Shown in pieces: positions 16,017-25,579 of a stretch of 64,000 nt of DNA. Position 1 is the stretch's first letter, and each line of letters opens with the position of its first letter. The notes beneath the pieces were generated by a model that saw only the letters and a list, made by a program, of their open reading frames with translations, was not told where the DNA came from and did no database searches. Source of the DNA: C7867-006 sp035438705 (GTDB lineage Bacteria > Patescibacteriota > Minisyncoccia > Phycocordibacterales > DATDWN01). The position numbers were made by a program, and so were the translations under genes. Location: assembly GCA_035438705.1 (NCBI GenBank), contig DAORIV010000001.1:56851-120850 (forward strand), written 5' to 3'.

Positions 16017-18323
16017 ATGAATTTTAGGATTCTCTTTTTATTTGCGTTCATACTTTTAACAACACCATTTCATGTTCAAGCTAAAGATTTGTACGTAGAC
16101 CCAAATGGAAATGATGCTGTTTCTTATGCAAACAACTCAGCATCGACTCCTTGGAGAACTATCGGTCGTGCGGCATGGGGAAGTACGAATAGAGAGGCAA
16201 GAAATGGTTCTGAGGCCGCTAGAGCAGGAGATATTGTTATAGTTAATGCTGGCACATATACAGGAGTCGGAACGAACTCTAGAAATGAAATTTTGTATTA
16301 CCAAGAAAACAATGGTACAGCTGGGAATCCTATTACGTTCAGAGCAAATGGTACTGTAAATCTAACTCAGACAGGGGCGGGTGCAATGATAGGTTCATAC
16401 AGAAGAAATTATATTGTATGGGATGGTTTCACAATAAATGAAGCAACTGCAGCATCTGTGGCTGATACTGGCCCTGTTACAGTGTATGAGTGTACTGGAT
16501 GTGTATTGCAAAACTTAAATATAAATGGGAACGGAGATGGAAACGGCAGAATGGACAACCACAATGGAATTAGAATTGAAGCATCAAATAATATAACTAT
16601 AAAAAATAATAGAATTCAAAATGTTTACACAGATCACAATGTTTATAACGGTGCTTGTGTTATGACATACTCCAGTCAGGGTCTGACTATTGAAAACAAC
16701 CATTTTTCTGAATGTGGTTCAGGTGTGTTTATAAAAGGAGGTCCGTTCGGATCTCAAATCACAAACACTTCATATATAAGATACAACCTTTTTGAAAATG
16801 TGTATGAAAATAGAGGAGGGGATCTTTCTGGCGGTTGTATAGCACTTCATGCTGGGGCACCATATTCTGCATCAGCACCAATTCTTATATATCAAAACAT
16901 CATGAAAAATTGTGGTTGGGCAGGTGTGAGAATATGGGCTTTTGATAGCACTAATCCGCTAAACAATCCGACTAACGCAAAAATATTTAACAATGTAATA
17001 GATAATGCTACAAACGGTATTTGGGTTACAGGAGGCCTTTTAACAAATGCTGGTCATCAGTTTTGGAATAACATTATTACAAATACTACTGGAGATGCTA
17101 TAGCATTTGGAACAACCCCATCAGAAAATGTAAAGAGTCGTTTTGATTCTGAACACAACCTATTCTATAGCAATTCTAGTATTGCTCAAGATGCTCCAGG
17201 AACTAGATATACTTTGGCAACATGGAAAGCAACCGGCCAAGATTCTGCTTCGCCTGAGTCTGTAAACGCAAATCCACTATTTATAGGTCCATCATCAAAT
17301 AATTATAGACTTCAGTCTGGTTCACCAGCATCATCTCTGGGTAGAGCTATATATGGAATTGGTGGTGTAACTGGTGCTGTAATACCTGTTGGAGCATATA
17401 TAACAGGCAGTGAGCTGATTGGAATATCTAATGGAGGCAATATACAAAACTCTAATCCAATTACACCAGTAACACCAGCCCCGACAGCAGATATTAGGAT
17501 AAATAATTCCTCAACGGGTGTAAGTGTTAATGTGGGAACTTCAGTCGTTATTTCTTGGACATCAACTAATGCTACTTCTTGTACTGTTTCACCTAGCTCA
17601 TGGAGTGGAACAGCTGGGACACAAACTGTCACCCCTATTTCAAGTGCCACTTATACCATTTCTTGTTCTGGTGCGGGTGGTTCGGTAACTGATTCTGTTT
17701 CAGTGACCGTAAATCCTGTTGTTGTAGATCCGGTACCAGTTACTCCAGTTGCAACATCTACAGAAGAGTGGGTATTTTGTTCGAATGAAAATGGAACATG
17801 TACTTTTTCTGGAACTAAGGATGTTAGATATGGAGCACAAAATTCATATAATATAAGAACAGTAACTGGTTCAATAGGATGTAACAATGATGTTTTTGGA
17901 GACCCTATTTTAAATGTCGTAAAGCAATGTCAATATAAAAATATTGTCACAAATACTACACCCACAACTACAACTCCAACAACTCCGACTGCCACAACAA
18001 CTACTAGTAATGATAATTTAATTAAGGTTGGAGATAGAATAAAAACAACAGCTACAATAAATGTAAGATCATCTGCTGGGGGAAGAATTGTGGGTACTCA
18101 AAGAACTGGTAGGGTAGGAAGTGTTACCACAGGACCTTCTACAGTTAGTAGGAGGGATTGGTTTAGAGTTAATTTTGAATCAGGAGTAGATGGTTGGGTT
18201 GCGGTGGATTATATAACTAAAATTTCTACAACCACACTTTCTCAAGAAGAAATATTAAATCAAATTGCAAATCTGTTCATACTTATTAAACAACTTCAAC
18301 AACAACTTAATAATCTAAGATAA
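16017..18323 (+). CDS. Secreted beta-helix mosaic protein (polysaccharide lyase-like)
   Basis: This 768-residue protein has a signal peptide (1-22, ending FHVQA), then a right-handed beta-helix of about residues 25-470 with repeated N-x-I/F-x-N-N rungs typical of pectate-lyase-like folds. A Ser/Thr-rich Ig-like domain follows (about 487-565, with TSTNATSCTVSP), then a Cys-containing module WVFCSNENGTCTFSGT...VRYGA (about 590-645) often seen in secreted carbohydrate enzymes, an SH3b domain (about 672-745, INVRSSAGGRIVG...GWVAVDYI), and a C-terminal amphipathic helix ending IKQLQQQLNNLR. No catalytic residues can be assigned. It faces the minus-strand pilC2/pilB2 genes and shares the SH3b, Ig-like and tail modules with the protein at 20685. 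Confidence 0.75.
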   Translation: MNFRILFLFAFILLTTPFHVQAKDLYVDPNGNDAVSYANNSASTPWRTIGRAAWGSTNREARNGSEAARAGDIVIVNAGTYTGVGTNSRNEILYYQENNGTAGNPITFRANGTVNLTQTGAGAMIGSYRRNYIVWDGFTINEATAASVADTGPVTVYECTGCVLQNLNINGNGDGNGRMDNHNGIRIEASNNITIKNNRIQNVYTDHNVYNGACVMTYSSQGLTIENNHFSECGSGVFIKGGPFGSQITNTSYIRYNLFENVYENRGGDLSGGCIALHAGAPYSASAPILIYQNIMKNCGWAGVRIWAFDSTNPLNNPTNAKIFNNVIDNATNGIWVTGGLLTNAGHQFWNNIITNTTGDAIAFGTTPSENVKSRFDSEHNLFYSNSSIAQDAPGTRYTLATWKATGQDSASPESVNANPLFIGPSSNNYRLQSGSPASSLGRAIYGIGGVTGAVIPVGAYITGSELIGISNGGNIQNSNPITPVTPAPTADIRINNSSTGVSVNVGTSVVISWTSTNATSCTVSPSSWSGTAGTQTVTPISSATYTISCSGAGGSVTDSVSVTVNPVVVDPVPVTPVATSTEEWVFCSNENGTCTFSGTKDVRYGAQNSYNIRTVTGSIGCNNDVFGDPILNVVKQCQYKNIVTNTTPTTTTPTTPTATTTTSNDNLIKVGDRIKTTATINVRSSAGGRIVGTQRTGRVGSVTTGPSTVSRRDWFRVNFESGVDGWVAVDYITKISTTTLSQEEILNQIANLFILIKQLQQQLNNLR

Positions 18324-18357
18324 AAAATAAAACCACCTCTACGGTGGTTTTATTTTT
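18322..18357. terminator. Bidirectional terminator between beta-helix gene and pilC2
   Basis: AAAATAAAACCACC-TCTAC-GGTGGTTTTATTTT, T-rich on both strands and between convergent genes. It shares its core with 15943-15989 and overlaps the last codons of the minus-strand gene. Confidence 0.85.
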
Positions 18358-19396
18358 GGATGTGTTGAGTGATGCTGTAAATTGGTGAGATTATTGATAT
18401 GGAGACGAACCCGATTATAATACCTACAATTATCATCATGATTGGCTCAATTAGACTCGAGATATTTTTGGTGAATTCATCTATTTCCTGTTCATAATTT
18501 TTTGAGACGTAAATCAAAGATTCCGAAAGATTCCCGCTTTTTTCACCAGATGAAATTAATGCTGTCATTTCGTGAGGGAATAAAAAATTATTTTTTTGAG
18601 TATAAGAAGATAGTTGTTCGCCTTTTTCTGATATAGAAAGTAATTTCTTTAGTTCTTTTTTGTATATGATATTTTGAGTGGTCCTTTCGGTTACAAGTAT
18701 GCCTTCACTAAGAGACATACCACTCTGGAGTAGAACCCCGAGAGTCCTTGTTATGTTGCTTAATATGTATTTTTTTATAACATCACCTATAACAGGTGTA
18801 GATAGTGTTTTGTAGAAAGTAAAATATCTCACTCTTTTGTTGTTTTTAAGTATATATAATAATCCCAAGATAATTAATATTGTTAAGAGTAACAATATTA
18901 ACCAATTATTTAGCACAAAACTACTAGTGTAGATTAGTATTTTTGTTGATGTCGGTATCTCAATGTTCATAGTTTTAAAAACCGGGGTAATTTTGGGAAA
19001 TAAGTATACTATTAGAAAAATAGTAATACACAGTGTAGATAAACCGATAACTATTGGATAAATAAGAGAGTTTATTAATTTTTTTCTGATCAAGTTTTTC
19101 TTTGTGATTTCCTCTGTGAGATATTCAAGATTTTCACTTAAGGTTCCACTTGATTCTCCATAATCAATAATATTTATACTAAACTCATTAAATACTTTTG
19201 GAAACCTAGCAAGACTTTTTGATAATTTTTTACCATTAGATATGTCGGTGATTAGATGATTAATAATGGTTGAATGTTTTTTAGTAGACTGTTTTTGTAT
19301 AGTACTTAAACTATCTATCAAACCCAAACCAGCTTTTGTAAGAAAAGTGAGTCTTTTGAAAAAAAATATCTGGTCACTATTTTTCATATTATTCAT
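18350..19396 (-). CDS. Type II secretion/type IV pilus inner-membrane platform protein (PilC/GspF), second copy
   Basis: This 348-residue protein has the two GspF repeats: FFKRLTFLTKAGLGLIDSLS near 10-30 and NITRTLGVLLQSGMSLSEGI near 205-225, each followed by a membrane segment (about 110-132, 155-175, 315-340). It would be the platform on which the ATPase acts to add pilins. It is shorter than the pilC at 37731 (402). Its start overlaps the preceding ATPase gene by 8 nt. Together they are a minimal motor without local pilins or peptidase, placed between two secreted mosaic enzymes. Confidence 0.88.
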   Translation of the reverse strand: MNNMKNSDQIFFFKRLTFLTKAGLGLIDSLSTIQKQSTKKHSTIINHLITDISNGKKLSKSLARFPKVFNEFSINIIDYGESSGTLSENLEYLTEEITKKNLIRKKLINSLIYPIVIGLSTLCITIFLIVYLFPKITPVFKTMNIEIPTSTKILIYTSSFVLNNWLILLLLTILIILGLLYILKNNKRVRYFTFYKTLSTPVIGDVIKKYILSNITRTLGVLLQSGMSLSEGILVTERTTQNIIYKKELKKLLSISEKGEQLSSYTQKNNFLFPHEMTALISSGEKSGNLSESLIYVSKNYEQEIDEFTKNISSLIEPIMMIIVGIIIGFVSISIISPIYSITQHIQK

Positions 19397-20609
19397 TTGT
19401 TACTCTGAGTATTTCATCTATGGTTGTGACTCCATTCATAACTTTTTCCAGCCCATCCATTAGTAGTGTTTTTGTATTGTTTCCTAAAGCAATTTTTTTC
19501 AATTCATTTAAACTTTTTTTATCATGAATTGCTTCTCTAATTTTATCGTCAATTATTAGTATTTCGTTAATTGAAATTCTTCCAGAGTATCCGCTCATAC
19601 CACATCTTTTGCAACCCTCACCACGATATAAATTTATTACATCTTCTGTCCTGTGGGATTTAATGAATTTTTTGTCTATATCGTTAGGTTTATATGTTGA
19701 TTTACAGTATGTACATATTTTCCTAACCAATCTTTGTCCAATTACAAGACTTAGTGTGGATGAAATTAAATACTCTTCAACACCCATATCAATTAGTCTG
19801 GGTATTGTGCCTATGGCATCATTTGTATGAATGGTCGATAAGAGTAGATGTCCTGTGAGAGCCGTATTTACTGCAATTCCAGCTGTTTCTTTGTCTCTTA
19901 TTTCTCCAACCATTATAATATTGGGGTCTTGGCGCAAAATACTCCTAAGTCCGTTTGCAAAACCAAGTCCATTTTTAGTATTAACTTGTATTTGTTCTAC
20001 ATCATCTATTGCATATTCAATAGGGTCTTCTATGGTCACAATTGAAACATCAGGGGAATTAAGTAAATTTATTAAAGAATATAAGGTTGTAGTTTTTCCG
20101 GAACCTGTTGGTCCAGTAGCTAGTACCATGCCGTGAGGTTTTTTAAGGCATCTTATAATTTTTTCTTGATCACTATCACTAAAACCTAATTGTTTTAGCG
20201 TCACTTTTTGATTGTCCGTTGATAAAAGTCTCATTACTACATTTTCTCCATAGTATGTTGGTACCATAGAAACTCTAATATCAACAAAATTATCTGGCTC
20301 AACAATAGAATATCTAAAACGTCCATCTTGTGCAGTTTGATGTTCATCAGTGCGTAGTTTACAGAGAACTTTAATTCTGGAAATTATTTCTTCATGAGTT
20401 TTCTTTGGGAGAAAAAATGGTTTTTGTAAAACCCCATCAATTCTAAATCTTACTTTTACAGTATCTGAGTTTGGGTCAATGTGGATATCTGAGACCTTAT
20501 TTTTAATTGCTTTTTCAATTAGGTATTCAATTAGGTTTATGATAGAAATATCTAGGTTTTCTTCAATTTCCTTTTCTAGTTGAGCCTGTTTTTCCTCAAT
20601 GTTGGGCAT
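19389..20609 (-). CDS. Type II secretion/type IV pilus assembly ATPase (PilB/GspE), second copy
   Basis: This 406-residue protein has SDIHIDP, Walker A ATGPTGSGKTTT (about 165-176), the Asp box RQDPNIIMVGEIRDKETA, the His box TGHLLLSTIHTNDA, and a CTYC...GCKRCG four-cysteine zinc site near 310-350. It drives pilus or pseudopilus extension. Compared with the 574-residue PilB at 34503 it lacks the N-terminal domain but retains the zinc site that the other lacks. This suggests an older divergence, not recent duplication. Confidence 0.92.
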   Translation of the reverse strand: MPNIEEKQAQLEKEIEENLDISIINLIEYLIEKAIKNKVSDIHIDPNSDTVKVRFRIDGVLQKPFFLPKKTHEEIISRIKVLCKLRTDEHQTAQDGRFRYSIVEPDNFVDIRVSMVPTYYGENVVMRLLSTDNQKVTLKQLGFSDSDQEKIIRCLKKPHGMVLATGPTGSGKTTTLYSLINLLNSPDVSIVTIEDPIEYAIDDVEQIQVNTKNGLGFANGLRSILRQDPNIIMVGEIRDKETAGIAVNTALTGHLLLSTIHTNDAIGTIPRLIDMGVEEYLISSTLSLVIGQRLVRKICTYCKSTYKPNDIDKKFIKSHRTEDVINLYRGEGCKRCGMSGYSGRISINEILIIDDKIREAIHDKKSLNELKKIALGNNTKTLLMDGLEKVMNGVTTIDEILRVTNE

Positions 20610-20668
20610 GTTGGGTAGGGTTATTCACCGAACTCTACTCCCATTCAAAGGTAAACACAAGTATTTGA

Positions 20669-20677
20669 TGATACAAT
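20669..20677 (+). promoter_or_regulatory. Extended -10 promoter, predicted leaderless
   Basis: TGA-TACAAT ends 7 nt before the ATG of the 1618-residue protein at 20685. Confidence 0.65.
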
Positions 20678-20684
20678 TGTCTTT

Positions 20685-23600
20685 ATGAAAAAAGTATATT
20701 TTATTGTATTTATATTGGGAGCATTATTGTTTAATAATTCAGTTTATTCTGCAACTGCGACATTTCAACACGGGGTCAATGGTTATACGGGTGGAGAGGA
20801 CTTAGAAATAAGTAGTGATAACCCAAATACCAATTATATTTCAGGAGGAAGTAATTATTCTGATAGAAGTGGACTGCGTTTCTGTGGTTCGAAGTGTAAT
20901 AAAATACTCTTACGTTTTAATTCTCTTGGAATAACGGGCAACATAACAAATGTTAGGCTCGAACTAAAAGAAAGTGGAAGACAAGGTGGGGCAAGTAATA
21001 TATATGCATATAAAATATCTAAAAATGACTGGGTAAATAGTCAAACTACTTGGAATACATATAAGACTGGAAGCAATTGGGCATCTGCAGGAGGTGATAT
21101 AGGTTCAGTATTATCTACAATATCTGCACCTGGGACAAACAATTGGGCTAGTTTTGATCTCGGTGCAAACTGGACTATTACAGAATTACAACAAAATGGT
21201 ATATTAATTGATACTGATATACCCGGATGGAATTATGTCTGGTTTTATACGAATGAGGCAAGTAATGTAACTGATAGACCAAAACTTATTGTTACCTATG
21301 ATGGAACAACTCCCACAACCCCAACAACTCCAGCTCCAACTGTTACAATTTCTGCTTCACCTACATCTATAACTTCAGGTGGAAGTTCAACACTAACTTG
21401 GTCTTCAACAAATGCGACATCTTGTACTGCAAGTGGTTCATGGACTGGAAGTAGAGGAACTTCAGGAACACAATCAACTGGAACACTTACAACAAACTCA
21501 ACTTTTACACTTTCATGTAGTGGAGCTGGGGGCACAACGAATCAGTCTGTCACAGTAATTATCAATTCAACAACACCAGTAACACCAACATCTGGAGGAT
21601 TAGAAATAGATCTTTCTTATGTAAATCAAAGTTCTCCAGAGTTTATAAGATTTAAGTCTGTAGTAGATGCTGCGTTAGCTGGAAATCCTGATTATGGTTT
21701 TTCAGGCGAACATGCTGCTCTTATGTATAAAATTACTGGTGATGTAAGGTATGCTGATTATGCCATCGGTTTTATTGAGAATTGCCAAAATTCAAGATAC
21801 GCAGGTGCTAATTGTGGAGTACAAGGTGCTGAAGCTTTAATTTCTAATGGAAACAGACCTCCAGTTGCTGGGGATTCGTATCTTGAAGTTGGTGATATTA
21901 TAGGTTCTCTTGCACTTGTATATGATTGGGCTGGGTCTAGAATGACACAATCTCAGAAAACAAGATGGGCTAATTATGCAAACCAGACAATTTATAATGT
22001 TTGGAATCCGAATCAAGCTTCATGGGGAGGAGTATCTCATCCCTGGACAGGATGGTCTATAAATAATCCTGGAAATAACTATTATTACAGTTTCGTTCAA
22101 GCGACAATGTACTGGGCTCTTGCAACAAATGATACAACACTACTTTCTTTTGTTAGAAATCAAAAATTACAACCTTTGGTAAATTATTTCAATCAAATCC
22201 CAGGTGGAGGAAGTCTTGAAGGAACTGGTTACGGAACTGCTCATATGAGAATGTTTCATCTGTATCAGGTCTGGAAAGATTCAACAGGAGAGGATCTTGC
22301 AAATGCGAATAGCCACTTAACAGATAGTATAAGACTTTGGTTACATCAAACAACACCAAATAGAGCTTATTATGCACCAATAGGAGATTTATCTAGAAGT
22401 TCTTTCCCAGATCTATTTGATTATCATAGAAGACTTGTGCTTGAAGCTCGTAATCTAACAAATAATAACTCTGCAAAAGATACTGCTTCATGGTGGTTAA
22501 ATAATATTTCTGTGACACAAATGTCTAGACGTATTGATTCTCAATATGATTTATTACCGAAAGGAATAAATACTAGTGTTGCGCCAAATGAACCTCTGTC
22601 ATATAGAGCAAGCGGGATAGGTAGAGTATTTGCTAGAACAGGTTGGGATACAAATGCATTATGGATGTCATTTGCTGCAGGAAAATATAATGAAAGTCAC
22701 GCACATCAAGATCAAGGATCGTTTACTTTAGCAAACAATGCATGGCTTGCTGTTACAAATAATATTTATACGAATAGTGGAATTGAGCAGTCAACCGATT
22801 ACCACAATATTATCAGATTTGTTCAAAATGGATCAGTAGTCCCACAAAGAGAGGGTACTGAATCTGTGATGACAGTAAATCAACTTGGAACAAATGGTGA
22901 AGTAGATGTAACTGGAAATATCACTCCAGCTTATGGAGGAAGTTCAGCTGTCCAAAGTTGGGTTAGAAATATTAGATTTTCTGGAAGGAAACTCACAGTT
23001 AATGATGGCTTTTCTGTGGCAGCAGGGACTCAAGCAATATTTCAAATTCATGTACCTGTTCAACCTGTCGTGAGTGGAAACACAATAACAGCAGGTAATT
23101 TAAGAGTAAGAGTCCTTGTTCCAGCATCTCCTACGATAACAGTAGTAAATCAAGGTAGGTATAGAATTGATATAAGTGGTGGAACAAATCAATATGTTGT
23201 CGAACTTTCGGATCAAGCAATTACTGGTACGACGATAATACCAGCACCCCCAGTTTCAGGTAGTCCAACAACTCCCACAACCCCAACAACTCCAGCTCCA
23301 ACTGTTACAATTTCTGCTTCACCTACATCTATAACTTCAGGTGGAAGTTCAACACTAACTTGGTCTTCAACAAATGCGACATCTTGTACTGCAAGTGGTT
23401 CATGGACTGGAAGTAGAGGAACTTCAGGAACATTGTCTGTAACCCCCACAACAACATCAACATATACATTGTCTTGTACAGGCATAGGCGGAAGTATAAA
23501 TCAATCTACTACAGTTACAGTGAATACTGTGATTCCGACAACACCAGCATCAACACTATTTACATCAGGTCAAAGAGTTCAAACAACAGCCAACCTAAAT

Positions 23601-25541
23601 GTTAGAGCAACTGCTTCATCAAACGGAACACTACTAGGCACGCAAAGCACTAGTGCATTAGGAACAATCACAGGAACATCAGTATATGCAAACAGTATAA
23701 ACTGGTGGAATGTTAACTATGATACTGGAGTAGATGGGTGGTCATCAGAGCAATTCTTGCAAAATTATGTTGCGCCTACTACTCCAACAACACCTACTGC
23801 TCCGACACAACCGACAACACCAAGTGGCACAGGTAGTACTTTCTACCCTCCAATAAATACTAGTGACACATCAGATGCTCCTCTAATTAACTTTGCTGAA
23901 ACATGGGCAAGAAACTGGAACTTTGGTGGACACAGTGTAACTACTACAAACTGGAGTGGTTGGTGGGATTACAGTGATACTTCTTACGAGCCTTGGTTGT
24001 TCGATAGAGCATCAGTTGGTTACTATTTATACAAGAGAACAAATGATTCTAAATGGTTAGATAAGTTTATGTCTGACTTTGCTTGGTACAGAGCAAGAAT
24101 AGATGCAAATGGATTCTTTACACCTACATCCTATGACGATAACAAATATGCTTACGTTAGACCATTTCTTTTATATGAAAGACAAACAGGTGACAATCAA
24201 TATAGAAGTCAAGCACTAAATATTTATAATATGTGGCTTAGAGAATTTTCTAACACATATAGTACTTCTATTGGACTTTGGACTGAAAGAGAAATTGGTT
24301 TAGCTCTTGAAGTTGCTGTAGATTATTACGATCTTACAGGAAGTCAGGCAGCGCTTACTCGTGCGAATGCACTTGTTACTCAGTGGTCAGTTATGTCGGC
24401 AAATAATGGAGGTGCACCACTTCACACTGTAACTCAACATGAAGGTGGTGGGGGATCTCAAATGATTACTAGTCCGTGGATGAGTGCACTTTATTTTCAA
24501 GCTGCATATAAACTTTATGCATTAACCGGTAATACAGAAGTGTTACAACAAATAAGTAGATATGCTGATTGGATGGAGCAATATGGTTACTTCTCTGGAA
24601 ATACAGTGGGGGTTTCAAGTGTTCCTACTGCAGCATATTATTTAGCTGGCCCAAACGGTCCTTACACTGCCGAGACACCTAGTACAGGAGATTTTTCTCA
24701 CTGTTTAGATATCTCAAATATGATTAAGTTCGCAGTGGTTGCAAAACAAGCTCTTGGAGAGTCAACTACAGCAGTTGCAAACAGACAAGCACAATTAAAA
24801 ACATGCGCAGCATATTATTTTGCTGACGCAACAAGAACTACAACAAGTCTTCCAAGATACAGAGTAAATCCGGCCAGATCATTTAACTGGTGGGTGCGTT
24901 CAACAGTTGAGTACAGAACATCTGGAACAAACTCAACTCCAATACCTACTCCAACAGTAACACCAACAATACCACCCACCACAACAACTCCAACTACACC
25001 TACATCAGGAGGAGCAGGTGGTGGAAGTTCAGCACCAAGTACACCATCTACACCAGTAACACCTACAACACCGAGTGCAGGGTCAGGAGCTGGGGTAGGT
25101 GGAGGAGGCGGAGTGCAAACTCCTAGCTTACCAAGTACAGGTGGCGGAGGAACATCTTCCACACCTAAACCAGTTATCACTCGCAATTTGTCACCAGGAA
25201 CAAAGGGAACTGATGTAACACAATTACAAAACTTCCTAATCTCTACAGGATATCTAGCATCAGGACTAAACACAGGATACTATGGTAATGCTACCAAAGA
25301 AGCTGTACAGAAGTATCAATGTGCCACACTTAAACTATGTTCAGGAACACAAACAACTAATGGTTACGGAGTAGTAGGAACAAAGACAAGAACAGCACTA
25401 ACTACAACAAACACTCCTGTGCAAACCATAACCTCTACACTTACTGCAGAACAAAGAGTTGCAATACAGAAACAGATTAGTGATTTACTTGTAGTTGTCG
25501 CACAACTTATGGAGCAACTAAAAGCAATGCAGGGGAACTAG
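20685..25541 (+). CDS. Giant secreted mosaic protein with heparinase II/III-like domain
   Basis: This 1618-residue protein has a signal peptide (1-23). A DNRLRE-type beta domain (about 24-206, with LRFCGSKCNKILLRFNSL) and an Ig-like domain (210-297) precede an alginate-lyase/heparinase II/III-like region (about 300-845). That region has an alpha/alpha-toroid (LEVGDIIGSLALVYDWAG) and the beta-sheet part with SHAHQDQGSFTLANNAWL (about 670), whose His residues recall the family's metal or catalytic site. Then come a second, nearly identical Ig-like domain (about 861-945), SH3b (about 955-1020), a second all-helical toroid-like region (about 1050-1400, WLFDRASVGYYLYKRTND), a P/T/G-rich linker, a peptidoglycan-binding domain (about 1500-1578, LSPGTKGTDVTQLQNFL) and a C-terminal amphipathic helix. 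Probably a cell-surface polysaccharide-degrading enzyme; the substrate is unknown. Confidence 0.8.
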   Translation: MKKVYFIVFILGALLFNNSVYSATATFQHGVNGYTGGEDLEISSDNPNTNYISGGSNYSDRSGLRFCGSKCNKILLRFNSLGITGNITNVRLELKESGRQGGASNIYAYKISKNDWVNSQTTWNTYKTGSNWASAGGDIGSVLSTISAPGTNNWASFDLGANWTITELQQNGILIDTDIPGWNYVWFYTNEASNVTDRPKLIVTYDGTTPTTPTTPAPTVTISASPTSITSGGSSTLTWSSTNATSCTASGSWTGSRGTSGTQSTGTLTTNSTFTLSCSGAGGTTNQSVTVIINSTTPVTPTSGGLEIDLSYVNQSSPEFIRFKSVVDAALAGNPDYGFSGEHAALMYKITGDVRYADYAIGFIENCQNSRYAGANCGVQGAEALISNGNRPPVAGDSYLEVGDIIGSLALVYDWAGSRMTQSQKTRWANYANQTIYNVWNPNQASWGGVSHPWTGWSINNPGNNYYYSFVQATMYWALATNDTTLLSFVRNQKLQPLVNYFNQIPGGGSLEGTGYGTAHMRMFHLYQVWKDSTGEDLANANSHLTDSIRLWLHQTTPNRAYYAPIGDLSRSSFPDLFDYHRRLVLEARNLTNNNSAKDTASWWLNNISVTQMSRRIDSQYDLLPKGINTSVAPNEPLSYRASGIGRVFARTGWDTNALWMSFAAGKYNESHAHQDQGSFTLANNAWLAVTNNIYTNSGIEQSTDYHNIIRFVQNGSVVPQREGTESVMTVNQLGTNGEVDVTGNITPAYGGSSAVQSWVRNIRFSGRKLTVNDGFSVAAGTQAIFQIHVPVQPVVSGNTITAGNLRVRVLVPASPTITVVNQGRYRIDISGGTNQYVVELSDQAITGTTIIPAPPVSGSPTTPTTPTTPAPTVTISASPTSITSGGSSTLTWSSTNATSCTASGSWTGSRGTSGTLSVTPTTTSTYTLSCTGIGGSINQSTTVTVNTVIPTTPASTLFTSGQRVQTTANLNVRATASSNGTLLGTQSTSALGTITGTSVYANSINWWNVNYDTGVDGWSSEQFLQNYVAPTTPTTPTAPTQPTTPSGTGSTFYPPINTSDTSDAPLINFAETWARNWNFGGHSVTTTNWSGWWDYSDTSYEPWLFDRASVGYYLYKRTNDSKWLDKFMSDFAWYRARIDANGFFTPTSYDDNKYAYVRPFLLYERQTGDNQYRSQALNIYNMWLREFSNTYSTSIGLWTEREIGLALEVAVDYYDLTGSQAALTRANALVTQWSVMSANNGGAPLHTVTQHEGGGGSQMITSPWMSALYFQAAYKLYALTGNTEVLQQISRYADWMEQYGYFSGNTVGVSSVPTAAYYLAGPNGPYTAETPSTGDFSHCLDISNMIKFAVVAKQALGESTTAVANRQAQLKTCAAYYFADATRTTTSLPRYRVNPARSFNWWVRSTVEYRTSGTNSTPIPTPTVTPTIPPTTTTPTTPTSGGAGGGSSAPSTPSTPVTPTTPSAGSGAGVGGGGGVQTPSLPSTGGGGTSSTPKPVITRNLSPGTKGTDVTQLQNFLISTGYLASGLNTGYYGNATKEAVQKYQCATLKLCSGTQTTNGYGVVGTKTRTALTTTNTPVQTITSTLTAEQRVAIQKQISDLLVVVAQLMEQLKAMQGN
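21305..21470 (+). repeat. 166-bp direct repeat, copy 1 (Ig-like domain coding)
   Basis: Identical base for base with 23267-23432, at a distance of 1962 bp, and coding for the Pro/Thr linker and most of the Ig-like domain. Identity at synonymous sites implies recent duplication or gene conversion and is a collapse risk for assembly. Confidence 0.95.
23267..23432 (+). repeat. 166-bp direct repeat, copy 2 (Ig-like domain coding)
   Basis: Second copy of the repeat at 21305-21470. The two domains diverge directly after this segment (copy 1 continues with GTQSTGTL, copy 2 with GTLSVTPT). Confidence 0.95.
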
Positions 25542-25543
25542 AG

Positions 25544-25579
25544 AAATAAAAAAACCGCCACATAGCGGTTTTTTTATTT
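25544..25579. terminator. Bidirectional terminator
   Basis: AAAAAACCGC-CACATA-GCGGTTTTTT palindrome between the convergent giant secreted protein and malic enzyme genes; it overlaps the end of the latter. Confidence 0.85.

Noticed and set aside
24815..25273. 152-residue minus-strand frame over the giant secreted protein
   Set aside because: Proline/valine repeats arise from the complementary strand of the Thr/Pro/Gly linker; same for 21296-21535 and 23213-23485.
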